Part shown: positions 1-7,735 of the stretch, piece after piece | How positions within the stretch are numbered: the first letter of the stretch is position 1 | How the letters are laid out: every line of letters begins with the position of its first letter | Source: Ruminococcus sp. | Lineage (GTDB): Bacteria; Bacillota; Clostridia; Oscillospirales; Ruminococcaceae | Assembly (NCBI GenBank): GCA_030531185.1 | Contig: JAUNOG010000011.1 | Location: forward strand, 1 to 54,568 | DNA: 54,568 nucleotides | Reading direction: 5' to 3' | The notes under the pieces: model-generated | What the model was told of the DNA's origin: nothing | Databases searched by the model: none | The model's input: only the letters and a program-made list of their open reading frames with translations | Position numbers and translations under genes: made by a program

Positions 1-24
1 CTTACCTCTAACTTCTAACCTCTA
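1..24. repeat. Fragment of dispersed TTCTAACCTCT motif
   Basis: The first bases of the window carry TTCTAACCTCT (13-23), preceded by a similar CTTACCTCTAA. The same 11-mer recurs at 8949-8959, and close variants lie at 9250-9262 and 20680-20709. Each copy is just downstream of a gene's 3' end. This copy is probably the right arm of a hairpin cut by the window edge. Confidence 0.45.
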
Positions 25-1377
25 TTATAGCACATTTATTTCATAAATGCTATACTTTTTGAGAATTTTTATGACCTCTGCGGTAATTTCTTCGCCGCTT
101 ATCACCACAGGAACTGACGGCTGACAGCAGGTAACGGTCATAGCGCATATTTTTCCCTCGGCTTTGTCAACGGGAACTGTTCTGAAATCGGAAAAAGCCG
201 CCTGCCGTATGCCCATTCTTACTTTTGCCTTCGGTATTTCGCACTCCTCAAAGCATACCCTTATCTTAGGTTGGGGTATCTCCGAAAAAGCCCTTTCCGC
301 ACGCAGAAAATCCTCCTCGCTGTTAAAGGGAGTTATCATCAGCACTACATACTTAAAATCGGTATATTCAGGCCCGATACCATATCCGCGCAGTCTGTCG
401 CCCAGCTCGTTCCCCTCAAAACCGCTGTCGTTGGCGCAGACCGTTATCTTGCAAGGCTCGTCTCCGCAAAGCTTCCAGCCGCAGGACGTTATCCGTTCCT
501 TGCATATTCCGACGCGCCTTACCGTTTCTGCCAAGTCCGCTTTGTAGGATTTCCCCAGATAATCGCCGCACATATCGAGACTTTGCATAATAAGATACGA
601 CGGACTTGTGGACGCAAACAGCGACATAACGTTTTTAGCGCATTTTGAAAATTCCTCGGGTGCGGACTTTGAAATATGCAGCAGCGCTCCTCCCGTGTAA
701 CAGGGCAGTGTCTTGTGAGCGGAGTCGCAGCACATATCGGCTCCCAACGCCATAGGGTGCAGACTTTTTTCAAGAAAGTTAAGGTAAGCTCCGTGAGCGT
801 TGTCGCATAGCAGAGAAACGTCCTCTCTGTGGCAGATTTCGGATATCTCCTTAATATCGCAGAGATTTCCAAGGTAGTCGGGGGAAGTCACATAAACGCA
901 GTCGGGTCTGCGGGGGCAGTCCGTCAAAGCTTTTTTGATGTCCTCGGGAGTTATCTCGCTTGCGCATATCGAAACGCTTTGCCGTGCGGGATACACCCAG
1001 AAAACCTCTATATCCAGCAGAATACAGGCGTTTATAAAAGCCTTGTGAACGTTCCGCGGAGCGATAACAAGCATTTTGTCCGATTTATCCCGACGCGTCT
1101 GATTTACGATACCCAGCATAGCCTTGATGCAAAGGCTTGAACCCTCGGTAGAGTACAAAGTTTTTGCCGTACCGAATGCGGCGGACATCTGAGCCTCGCT
1201 CTGCGCAATAATACCCTCGGGTTCAAAAAGATAGTCCGCGCCTTTGATTTCGGTTATGTCAAGCTTTTCCGTACCGTGAAAATTTACGCCCTTGTGACCC
1301 GGCATATGAAACCGTGAAATTCCCTCGGCGGAATACTTATTTACAAAATCGCAAATGGGAGTAGACAAATTAAGCAC
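25..1377 (-). CDS. Orn/Lys/Arg decarboxylase family protein (PLP fold type I)
   Basis: The 450-residue protein is a pyridoxal-phosphate enzyme of the Orn/Lys/Arg decarboxylase group, the shorter Gram-positive form related to SpeA/YaaO. Visible signs are the N-terminal FHMPGHKG motif (about residues 23-30), STEGSS (76-81) in the cofactor pocket, DNAHGAY (192-198) and DSAHKTLP, where K222 should form the Schiff base. It would decarboxylate a basic amino acid (arginine, lysine or ornithine) to a polyamine precursor; the substrate cannot be told from sequence. It follows a small sigma-like HTH gene by 19 bases and is probably co-transcribed. The GTG start at 1377 sits too close to AGAAAGG; a TTG at 1368 would be better spaced. 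Confidence 0.9.
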   Translation of the reverse strand: MLNLSTPICDFVNKYSAEGISRFHMPGHKGVNFHGTEKLDITEIKGADYLFEPEGIIAQSEAQMSAAFGTAKTLYSTEGSSLCIKAMLGIVNQTRRDKSDKMLVIAPRNVHKAFINACILLDIEVFWVYPARQSVSICASEITPEDIKKALTDCPRRPDCVYVTSPDYLGNLCDIKEISEICHREDVSLLCDNAHGAYLNFLEKSLHPMALGADMCCDSAHKTLPCYTGGALLHISKSAPEEFSKCAKNVMSLFASTSPSYLIMQSLDMCGDYLGKSYKADLAETVRRVGICKERITSCGWKLCGDEPCKITVCANDSGFEGNELGDRLRGYGIGPEYTDFKYVVLMITPFNSEEDFLRAERAFSEIPQPKIRVCFEECEIPKAKVRMGIRQAAFSDFRTVPVDKAEGKICAMTVTCCQPSVPVVISGEEITAEVIKILKKYSIYEINVL

Positions 1378-1396
1378 CCTTTCTAAATCGGCGTCA

Positions 1397-1717
1397 TTAT
1401 TTACCGTTATTCAGCAGACGTCTGAGAGCAGTCCTCTGCGCCCCTCGGAACAGACGCTCACGCCCTCTGAAAATGGTTCGGGAAACGGTCGATTTAGCCA
1501 CGCCGAAACGCTCGGCTATCTCCTCCATAGTAAGACCGTCCCTATAATATAACATTATATAACATTTTTGCTTGTTAGTCAAATTATCGTCAAGTAATTG
1601 TCTGAGTATCCTGCCGTCAATACCGCTGTCCGCTGTTTCGGAGAGCGGCTCGATTACAGTCGTTTCGTCTCCTATGTATACCTCGGCTCGGTCGTAGGAT
1701 ATCCTTTTTATCGCCAA
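1397..1717 (-). CDS. Small sigma-70 region-4-like HTH protein
   Basis: About 106 residues. The C-terminal half resembles region 4 of sigma factors: LTNKQKCYIMLYYRDGLTMEEIA followed by a second helix in FGVAKSTVSRTI. No region 2 is present, so it cannot be a full sigma factor. It may be a DNA-binding regulator of the YlxM or phage-RinA kind. An upstream TTG at 1744 has no ribosome site; the TTG at 1717 follows GAGGAGG by 8 bases, so I place the start there. It sits directly upstream of the decarboxylase gene on the same strand, which suggests one operon. Target genes are unknown. Confidence 0.65.
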   Translation of the reverse strand: MAIKRISYDRAEVYIGDETTVIEPLSETADSGIDGRILRQLLDDNLTNKQKCYIMLYYRDGLTMEEIAERFGVAKSTVSRTIFRGRERLFRGAQRTALRRLLNNGK

Positions 1718-2106
1718 AATGTATTCCTCCTCGGGAAAAGTCAATAAACAAATGTTCTAAAATTAGTATACCATATATTGTGGTGCAAGTCAAGCGTAAA
1801 AACTATTTTTTTAAAATTTGGTGAAATTGAGGGAAATTAATCGGACTGTTTGTGCAATTTACCGTTGATTTTTGCGGAAATATGTGTTATAATAGACCAT
1901 ACAGAATGGGTAAGGGCGTTTTATTGGACTTATAAAAATACAAATAAAAAGATAAAAAATACAGAAAAGTTCCAAAAAAAGTCACCGCGTTCTCAGGGTA
2001 TTGTGTAAGCCCGAAAATTTCTTTGAAAACAATATGTTCCGAAAAAATATAAAATAAATCCCCAAAGGGCGGAACAAATTTATTCCAAGGAGCAGTGTAA
2101 AAATTT
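1718..2106. other. Intergenic region with leader of the DUF896 operon
   Basis: No convincing gene is present; a 152-codon minus-strand reading frame crossing this stretch runs antisense into the real genes. The part after the promoter at 1865-1893 is a 200-base AT-rich leader without a recognisable riboswitch or terminator. Confidence 0.5.
1865..1893 (+). promoter_or_regulatory. Sigma-A promoter of DUF896/WYL operon
   Basis: TTGATT (1865-1870), 17 bases, TATAAT (1888-1893). It implies a 5' leader of about 205 bases before the first start codon at 2107. Confidence 0.65.
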
Positions 2107-2328
2107 ATGGAGAAAAAAAAGCTTGACAGATTGTCCGAGCTCACAGCTATTTCCCGACAGAGAGATCTTACGGATACGGAAAGCTCCGAAAGAGAGGCTC
2201 TCAGGGCGGAGTATAGGCAGGCGGTGCTGGCAAATTTTACCAACACGCTGGAGCATACGACTATCGTTGAACCCGACGGTTCAAAAATCAAAGTTTCGGA
2301 TCGAAAACGCAGCGGGGAGGATAAATAA
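2107..2328 (+). CDS. DUF896 (UPF0291/YnzC-like) small protein
   Basis: A 73-residue protein of the DUF896 family, which in Bacillus includes the SOS-linked YnzC. Family marks are the N-terminal LDRLSELTAISRQRDLTDTE and the core REALRAEYRQAV followed by N(F)TNTLEHTTIV. The protein is a short helical hairpin with a flexible tail; its biochemical role is not known. An AAGGAG lies 14 bases before the ATG, a long spacing. The stop codon is one base before the GTG of the WYL regulator gene, so the two are translationally linked. Confidence 0.85.
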   Translation: MEKKKLDRLSELTAISRQRDLTDTESSEREALRAEYRQAVLANFTNTLEHTTIVEPDGSKIKVSDRKRSGEDK

Positions 2329-2329
2329 A

Positions 2330-3316
2330 GTGGCCGGATTATCAAGACAAAAGCAGAAGCTTTTAACTATGAAAAAGCTTTTTGAATGCAAAACAGACGA
2401 GAACCATTCCATAACAGGCGCAAAGCTCATAGAGACCTTGGCGCAGGACGGTATCAAGGCTGAGAGAAAGACTATCTACGACGACATCAAGACCCTCTGC
2501 GACAGCGGTATGGATATTGAGGTCACTAAGGACGGTCATTCAAACGCCTACTATCTTGCTGGGCGGACTTTTCAGGACGAGGAACTGTTTGTTCTTGCGG
2601 ACGCAGTTGCGTCTTGCAGATTTCTTACTAAGAAGAAGTCGCAGGAGCTTATCAAGAAAATTCAGACCCTTACCTCCGAGCATAAGGCTAAGCAGCTTAG
2701 ACGTCTGATATATGTGGATAACCGTACCAAGAATTTTAACGAGCAGATCTATTACGCTATCAATAAAATACAGGCGGGTATTTTTGACGGGCTGGAGATA
2801 AAGTTCAGATATACTGAGTTCAATCCCGACAAAAAGCAGATCTTAAAGCACGGCGGAGAGGTCTACAGCGTTTCTCCGTATTCGCTGGTGTGGGAAAACG
2901 AGAATTACTATCTTGTCTGCTACTGCAATAAACACGAAAAGATATGCCGTTACAGAGTTGACAGAATGGTCAATGTTGAGGTTTCGGACGTTTCCGCAAG
3001 ACCTATGACCGACGAGGACAAGCTGGAGGTTGCAAATATGCAGTCTCTTTACGGTATGTACGGCGGTGAGCTGATGAGCGTGACAATGCAGTTTGATAAT
3101 TCCCTTGCCAATGTGGTTATCGATAAGTTCGGCTTGAACTGTCACCCGCATAGGAATTCGGAGGATACGTTCTGTCTTACCGCGGACGTTCAGATCGCGC
3201 CTACCTTCTGGGGCTGGTTCTTCCAGTTCGGCTCTAAGGCTAAGATAATCGCTCCCGAAAGCGCTGTGGAACAGGCTAAGCAGTACATAGACGTTCTGAG
3301 CGCAAATTATAAATAA
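2330..3316 (+). CDS. WYL-domain transcriptional regulator
   Basis: About 328 residues. The N-terminus is a DeoR-like winged HTH (KLIETLAQDGIKAERKTIYD, roughly residues 20-45), the middle holds the WYL domain (SPYSLVWENENYYLVCYC and YRVDRM), and the end is the WCX extension. WYL proteins bind nucleic acids or nucleotide ligands and often control stress or defence genes; no target is visible here. The open frame extends to an ATG at 2123, but the correct start is GTG 2330, preceded by GGGGAGG at 2314-2320 inside the DUF896 gene. A hairpin with a short T run at 3385-3424 may end the operon. Confidence 0.88.
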   Translation: MAGLSRQKQKLLTMKKLFECKTDENHSITGAKLIETLAQDGIKAERKTIYDDIKTLCDSGMDIEVTKDGHSNAYYLAGRTFQDEELFVLADAVASCRFLTKKKSQELIKKIQTLTSEHKAKQLRRLIYVDNRTKNFNEQIYYAINKIQAGIFDGLEIKFRYTEFNPDKKQILKHGGEVYSVSPYSLVWENENYYLVCYCNKHEKICRYRVDRMVNVEVSDVSARPMTDEDKLEVANMQSLYGMYGGELMSVTMQFDNSLANVVIDKFGLNCHPHRNSEDTFCLTADVQIAPTFWGWFFQFGSKAKIIAPESAVEQAKQYIDVLSANYK

Positions 3317-3384
3317 AGCTTATATATGATCTGAAAATTGTTTTGGAGAAACGATTGACGAGAAAGAGAAAGATACGGGAAAAT

Positions 3385-3424
3385 ACCTCCTGACAGCGAT
3401 ATACGGCGGCTCAGGGGGTGTTTT
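3385..3424 (+). terminator. Possible terminator after WYL regulator
   Basis: ACCTCCTGA (3385-3393) pairs with TCAGGGGGT (3411-3419), with G-T pairs, and is followed by GTTTT. It is a modest structure and also lies just before the next gene's ribosome site. Confidence 0.4.
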
Positions 3425-3445
3425 GCATACAAAGGAGAAGAATAT

Positions 3446-3874
3446 ATGGATATACTTGTTGCTATTGTAATAATACTTTGCATAATCAGCATTCCGCTGG
3501 TTATTGTTGTCGGGATCGGCTGTCTGCCTTTTATCATACTGTTGGCGCTGTTTATACTGGGAATAAAAATGGTTATAAATCCGTGGTTTGCCAATCGGGA
3601 AAAGTCCCGGCTTGACGAGAACCACATACTGATTATTCCGCAGAGACAGACCGTTCGCGTGGACGTAAATATGAATGTTAACGGATATAATCCCTATGTT
3701 ATCGACTGCTATTACACCGATGAAAATACGGGACGGCAATTCGTGTTCACCAGTAAGCCTTTTATGACGGATCCCACGCCTTACCTGAACGGAGTGACCT
3801 TGGGAGTGTTTGTTAATCCAGTGGATTATTCAAATTATTATGTGGACGTAAGCAAGCTTCCGCCTAATCTGTAA
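3446..3874 (+). CDS. Small membrane-anchored hypothetical protein
   Basis: 142 residues, not recognised. The first 48 residues are strongly hydrophobic and probably make two membrane helices (about 2-22 and 26-46). They are followed by a polar domain of about 95 residues (positively charged NREKSR at the boundary, then a beta-rich segment) that would be cytosolic or external depending on topology. The start has a good AAAGGAG ribosome site 8 bases upstream. A strong terminator at 3902-3950 ends the unit. No functional motif is visible. Confidence 0.75.
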   Translation: MDILVAIVIILCIISIPLVIVVGIGCLPFIILLALFILGIKMVINPWFANREKSRLDENHILIIPQRQTVRVDVNMNVNGYNPYVIDCYYTDENTGRQFVFTSKPFMTDPTPYLNGVTLGVFVNPVDYSNYYVDVSKLPPNL

Positions 3875-3901
3875 GATATACAGTTAACCAAAATCCTTAA
3901 T

Positions 3902-3952
3902 ATCGCATAAAATGTATCAGCCCTGCAAGGTGCATTTTATGCGATTTGTTTT
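3902..3952 (+). terminator. Rho-independent terminator
   Basis: A perfect 13-bp stem, ATCGCATAAAATG (3902-3914) with CATTTTATGCGAT (3933-3945), followed by TTGTTTTTT. Confidence 0.85.
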
Positions 3953-4044
3953 TTATGTTATGATTATTTTTCCGTACAGTGGGAATAATAACCGCAGAGG
4001 AGAAAATCGCAGATTAGCATAACAAAGGATAAGGAGTGTTTCAG

Positions 4045-4404
4045 GTGACAGTTCACAGAGGCGATATTTACTATGCGGATCTGAGCCCCGTTGTCGGCTC
4101 GGAGCAGGGTGGTTTAAGACCCGTACTGATAGTTCAGAACGACGTGGGCAACAAGCATTCGCCTACGGTAATAGCGGCGGCTATAACCAGCCAGCGTGAG
4201 AAAGCAAAGCTTCCCACACATATAGAGCTGGGCGGAGGGACCTGCGGTCTTGCCAAGGACTCGGTCGTACTTCTCGAACAAATCCGTACATTAGACAAAA
4301 AGCGGCTCAGAGAAAAAATGGGTACTCTCGACGTAAGCTCAATGACAGCGGTGAATTCGGCATTATCGGTAAGCTTCGGACTTAACAGCAATACCAATGT
4401 TTAA
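4045..4404 (+). CDS. mazF: MazF/PemK-type mRNA interferase (NdoA/EndoA-like)
   Basis: About 119 residues of the MazF/EndoA family, sequence-specific endoribonucleases that cut single-stranded RNA. It has the full conserved N-terminal series [19 protein letters not shown] and RPVLIVQND, with the catalytic Arg/Thr region [10 protein letters not shown] and the C-terminal [17 protein letters not shown] at 4036 overlaps the AAGGAG site; GTG 4045 is 8 bases after it and gives the family-standard N-terminus, so I use 4045. No MazE-like antitoxin gene is visible immediately upstream or downstream, unlike the paired ndoAI-ndoA of Bacillus. Confidence 0.92.
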   Translation: MTVHRGDIYYADLSPVVGSEQGGLRPVLIVQNDVGNKHSPTVIAAAITSQREKAKLPTHIELGGGTCGLAKDSVVLLEQIRTLDKKRLREKMGTLDVSSMTAVNSALSVSFGLNSNTNV

Positions 4405-4410
4405 CCGAAA

Positions 4411-4451
4411 ACAAAAAATCGTCCCGCAGAGCCAAAAGCCTTGCGGGACGT
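4411..4451 (-). terminator. Terminator of the carboxypeptidase operon (between convergent genes)
   Basis: CGTCCCGCA (4420-4428) pairs with TGCGGGACG (4442-4450). Read on the minus strand the stem is followed by ATTTTTTGTTTT, so it ends the minus-strand operon and may also stop mazF transcripts. Confidence 0.8.
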
Positions 4452-4462
4452 AATATTTAAAT

Positions 4463-5614
4463 TTATTCGGCGCTTGTATCGTCGCTCTTTGAACTGTCGC
4501 TGTCGTCGCTGCCGCTGTCCGTGCCTGCTGCGCCGGGGAGATAATTTTCAAGGATAGCGATAGTGTCCTCAACGGAGACAAGCTCGTCCTTTGACTTAGC
4601 CGTTACGCAGATATATTCCGTTCCCTCGTACTCAATAATGCTGGAAAGTGTGAAAAGCGCTTCGTCTGTAAAGCCCGTCTTTCCGCCAAGTACGTCTGCG
4701 TCGCCTTCTCCGTCGCCGTCGGTATCTATCCAGTAGCCGCCGTATCTTGAGTGGAAAATGCTCGTAAGCTCGATACCGTCCTCGTGCTGTTCCGTTTTTG
4801 AAGTCGTGTAGCTTGACGCCTCAAGAACCTCTCTGCAAATATCGTTGTCAAGGCAAGCCTTAGTGATAGCGGCTATATCCTGTACGGTCGAATAGTGATC
4901 CTCGTCGTGAAGTCCGCTTGCGTTTACAAAGTGAGTGGAGGAAAGTCCCAGCTCGGTGATCTTCAGGTTCATAAGCTCAACGAAATTTTCCTCGGAACCT
5001 GCAACGCCTTTTGCAAGACCCAGAGTACCGTCTGCGCCGCTTACAAGGATCGACGCGTAAAGCAGATCCTTCATAGGTACTTCCTCGTCCGCCTCAAAGC
5101 CTGCGCGGGAGGCGTTCTCTTCAATAAGAGGGTCGATGTCGTCGCTTGTGAACTTGTATGTAGCGTCCATATCCTCGATGTTCTCAGCCGCAACAAGAAG
5201 AGTGAGCAGCTTAGTAAGCGAGGCAGGATAAATTTCCTTATCGTACTTGTAGCCCGCAATGATCTCGTTGGTATCCGCATTAATAAGTACGGCTGAATTT
5301 GCGGTCATATCCTCAAGATCGATAGTCTTGTATGTATCGGCGATCTGGGGAAGTACAGACGGCTTTGTTTCGGGAATTTCCACAAACGATGAACTGTCGG
5401 GTACCGACGAGCTTTCTGCCTCGGAGCTTGAAACGTCATCGTATCCCGGAGGAGGCGGAGCCTCTACTGTCTTGCTTGCCTGAATGCTGTTTCTGCCCGT
5501 AACGACCATAACGGCGGAGCCTACTGCAACCAGCATTATAACTATGAGCACTGCGACAACAGCCGCGCCGCCCCTGCGGTTCGATCTTCTCATTTTTTCT
5601 ACCAATCCTTTCAT
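4463..5614 (-). CDS. D-alanyl-D-alanine carboxypeptidase (peptidase S11, DacA/DacF-like)
   Basis: About 383 residues. A basic N-terminus and one membrane helix (AAVVAVLIVIMLVAVGSAVM) precede a low-complexity Ser/Glu/Pro linker and the catalytic domain. The penicillin-binding motifs are present: SLTK (SxxK, catalytic Ser), SGAD in the SxN position, and GGKTGFT (KTG). It would trim the terminal D-Ala from peptidoglycan stem peptides outside the membrane. The C-terminus is an Asp/Ser-rich tail. ATG 5614 overlaps the stop of the CBS gene as ATGA; an alternative ATG at 5593 is 12 bases behind AAAGGA. It is the last gene of an operon with the lipoprotein and CBS genes. Confidence 0.9.
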   Translation of the reverse strand: MKGLVEKMRRSNRRGGAAVVAVLIVIMLVAVGSAVMVVTGRNSIQASKTVEAPPPPGYDDVSSSEAESSSVPDSSSFVEIPETKPSVLPQIADTYKTIDLEDMTANSAVLINADTNEIIAGYKYDKEIYPASLTKLLTLLVAAENIEDMDATYKFTSDDIDPLIEENASRAGFEADEEVPMKDLLYASILVSGADGTLGLAKGVAGSEENFVELMNLKITELGLSSTHFVNASGLHDEDHYSTVQDIAAITKACLDNDICREVLEASSYTTSKTEQHEDGIELTSIFHSRYGGYWIDTDGDGEGDADVLGGKTGFTDEALFTLSSIIEYEGTEYICVTAKSKDELVSVEDTIAILENYLPGAAGTDSGSDDSDSSKSDDTSAE

Positions 5615-6054
5615 TTGCAATTTATCGATTGCATATCCTTTTGATTTTGAAATTCATTTATTGTTTTATAGCAGTATTGCAGAATGTCCTTTCTGGTAAC
5701 AATGCCTATAAAAACTTTTCTGTCGTCGACCACAGGCACGAAGTTCTGGTCCATACTCAGCAGTATCAGATCCTCTATGGAGGAGGAAACATAAACGGGC
5801 TTTATCTCAGCGCGGCCGCTTATCTGGCTTACCGAATACTTTTCCATTTCTCGTATGTCGTATATCCCTTTATCGAGCATAAGGTGGAGAAAATCGCCCT
5901 CTGCGGCGGTTTTAACATATTCTCCCTTTCTGTTGATAACGGGTACTGCCGTAAATCTGTGGTTCCTGATTTTTTCAAGAGCCTGTCTTGCCGTATAGTC
6001 GTCATAGATATAATCTATACAAGCCTTAGGCTTCAGCAGCTGTAGTATATTCAT
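5611..6054 (-). CDS. CBS-domain pair protein
   Basis: 147 residues with two tandem CBS motifs, one around residues 10-60 (RFTAVPVINRKGEYVKTAAEG) and one around 75-135 (NFVPVVDDRKVFIGIVTRKDIL). CBS pairs bind adenine nucleotides or c-di-AMP and act as sensors; standing alone, the partner is unknown. The gene lies between the lipoprotein and the D,D-carboxypeptidase gene, and its stop overlaps the latter's start. The arrangement suggests a nucleotide-sensing part of a cell-envelope unit, which is inference from location only. Confidence 0.88.
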   Translation of the reverse strand: MNILQLLKPKACIDYIYDDYTARQALEKIRNHRFTAVPVINRKGEYVKTAAEGDFLHLMLDKGIYDIREMEKYSVSQISGRAEIKPVYVSSSIEDLILLSMDQNFVPVVDDRKVFIGIVTRKDILQYCYKTINEFQNQKDMQSINCK

Positions 6055-6081
6055 TTTAACTATGTCCTTATATTATGTAGG

Positions 6082-7110
6082 TTAATTGTATCCGTAAAGA
6101 TACACAACAGAAGTAAATTCCTCGTAGGAAATGGTCTTTAGCTTTTCGTCGGTTATTTCAGCCTGAGCAAGCTCGTCGGCAGAAACTCCCGCTGTTACAA
6201 ATATAGCTTGACAGTAGCCGAGACGTCTTTCCTCGGTCATATTGTTGAAATCGACCAAAGTCTGAATAAAATCCGTATTGAATACAGACCTGTCTATCTC
6301 CTGTATCACAGGCTCACTCTCGGAAGAATTATCGTCAAGCGAGCTTTCCGTTACGGAACTGTCCTCGGCAGCAAGAGAGCTGTCCCCGTCGGACGAGAGA
6401 ACTTCAATCGGCTCAAAGGCAGGGATAAAATCGTAAAACTCCCTCGTTTCGGTGACGTCGTCCTCGCCCTCCACAGAATAAGTGGCGGTGTATTTGACCA
6501 GAGCCCCTGTGGACTTGTCAAAGCAGAAATCCATAACGGTGATGTAAGTATCGCCCGTATATGTATATTCCTCCACATCGTACATCTCGGCGTCCTCCTC
6601 GTTTATATGCGTGGAGGTCATAGGAAGGTTCTCTTCTATAACGCTTTCAATAATGCTGTCGGGCTTTTCAGCGGAGCTTTTTCGGTAGATCCCGCATACC
6701 AGATCAAAGTCGTAGCATTCCTCGCCGACCCTGATACTGCCGCTTTCGCCGATATCGTTTGTTTGCAGCTGATAAAAATTGTCTCCGTCGGAAACTTTGT
6801 AAATTTCAGTGACCTTGCCCTCGAAATCCGTATATTTGATCCGCAGACTGTAGCTTTCGCTGTTCAGAAAATCGTAGGTTCTGCCCAGCAGGGTATTGCT
6901 GTAGTCCGTTTGGCTGCTGTCCTCATTGCCGCCGACGGAGCTGTCCGCGTCATTATCGGAGGAGCTGTCCTTACCGTCGGATTTATCCGCCTCGCTTACA
7001 GCTGAGTTTTTTGAGCTGATATCTTTATCCGAGCCGCTGTCCGAGCAAGCCGCACACATCACAGCAATTAAAGCCGCGCAAAGCGCCGCAGTAATTTTCA
7101 GACGTATCAT
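6082..7110 (-). CDS. Hypothetical lipoprotein
   Basis: 342 residues. The N-terminus is a lipoprotein signal (hydrophobic stretch ending VMCAAC, cleavage before the second Cys), followed by a Ser/Asp-rich linker to about residue 70. The folded part (about 70-215) has a beta-rich LolA/DUF-like look (YSLRIKYTDFEGKVTEIYKV, YTYTGDTYITVMDFCF). A second acidic Ser-rich linker precedes a C-terminal helical segment. No enzyme motif is visible. It starts after AAAGGATCTTAAT and is driven by a consensus promoter at 7163-7191, heading the operon with the CBS and carboxypeptidase genes. Confidence 0.8.
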   Translation of the reverse strand: MIRLKITAALCAALIAVMCAACSDSGSDKDISSKNSAVSEADKSDGKDSSSDNDADSSVGGNEDSSQTDYSNTLLGRTYDFLNSESYSLRIKYTDFEGKVTEIYKVSDGDNFYQLQTNDIGESGSIRVGEECYDFDLVCGIYRKSSAEKPDSIIESVIEENLPMTSTHINEEDAEMYDVEEYTYTGDTYITVMDFCFDKSTGALVKYTATYSVEGEDDVTETREFYDFIPAFEPIEVLSSDGDSSLAAEDSSVTESSLDDNSSESEPVIQEIDRSVFNTDFIQTLVDFNNMTEERRLGYCQAIFVTAGVSADELAQAEITDEKLKTISYEEFTSVVYLYGYN

Positions 7111-7162
7111 ATTAAGATCCTTTCGGTATTAAAATCTACACAAACACATTATATAATAAATA

Positions 7163-7191
7163 ATTATACACCAGCTAAACGTTTATGTCAA
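7163..7191 (-). promoter_or_regulatory. Consensus sigma-A promoter of lipoprotein operon
   Basis: On the minus strand TTGACA (7191-7186), 17 bases, TATAAT (7168-7163). Both hexamers are perfect. Confidence 0.85.
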
Positions 7192-7305
7192 GTGAAAAAT
7201 TTTTCACAAAGACGTTTTATTGCTTTTGTCAAAATTTTACAAGGGATATTCGGCGCATAGTCTGTTTGGATTATGCCGCAGTCTATGTATAAATTCCGCC
7301 TTTAC

Positions 7306-7349
7306 GGACAACAAAACCGACCGCGGAAACGCAGTCGGTTTTATTGTCA
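7306..7349 (-). terminator. Terminator of RNase P RNA
   Basis: On the minus strand AAAACCGACTGC pairs with GCGGTCGGTTTT around a GTTTCC loop, followed by GTTGT. It sits immediately after the 3' end of the RNase P RNA. Confidence 0.75.
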
Positions 7350-7701
7350 TATAATGTGAGCCTGCCTATAAGCCGAGTTTTGTCGAGTACGGTAATCTAT
7401 CTACTCCGTATGTCGCCATACGGCTCTAGCCACCTATAGCCTGAAATCTGACGAGCAGCCATTGACTTTTCGGCTACCATTGGTGTTGCATCGGATAAGG
7501 TTTACATAGCAGCGTCATCTCTGACGCTCCGGTGGGCTCTTACCCCGCCTTTCCACCCTTACCGGAAAATTCCGGCGGTATATCTCTGCTGCACTTGCTC
7601 GGAGGTCGCCCTCGGCTGACGTTATCAGCTATCCTGCTCTGCGATGCTCGGACTTTCCTCATAAACTTAACGTTCACGCTACCGTACAGCCTGCTCACGA
7701 T
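7350..7701 (-). ncRNA. rnpB: RNase P RNA (class A)
   Basis: The catalytic RNA of RNase P, which matures tRNA 5' ends. Read on the minus strand, the GAGGAAAGTCCGAGC core is near the 5' end and the P4 partner region with AAGCCGAG-complement (CTCGGCTTATAGGCAGGC) is at the 3' end. Helix P1 is formed by GTGAGC at the start (7698-7693) and GCTCAC at the end (7361-7356). Length of about 350 bases fits the family. The promoter lies at 7707-7735, inside the end of the lipid-kinase gene, and a terminator follows. Confidence 0.92.
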
Positions 7702-7706
7702 AAGTA

Positions 7707-7735
7707 ATTATATCATATTTTCCGGAAGTTGTCAA
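7707..7735 (-). promoter_or_regulatory. Consensus promoter of rnpB
   Basis: On the minus strand TTGACA (7735-7730), 17 bases, TATAAT (7712-7707). The -35 box overlaps the last codons and stop of the lipid-kinase gene, so rnpB has an independent promoter. Confidence 0.85.

Noticed and set aside
1900-2106. A riboswitch in the DUF896 leader
   Set aside because: No conserved core of a known class was recognised and no terminator-antiterminator pair is visible.
1887-2345. Minus-strand 152-codon frame over the DUF896 leader and gene
   Set aside because: It is antisense to the DUF896 gene and promoter; composition is that of a shadow frame.
4036-4044. GTG 4036 as the mazF start
   Set aside because: It overlaps the AAGGAG ribosome site; GTG 4045 gives correct spacing and the family N-terminus.
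6208-7005. Plus-strand 265-codon frame opposite the lipoprotein gene
   Set aside because: The lipoprotein has a clear signal peptide, ribosome site and perfect promoter; the plus frame has none.
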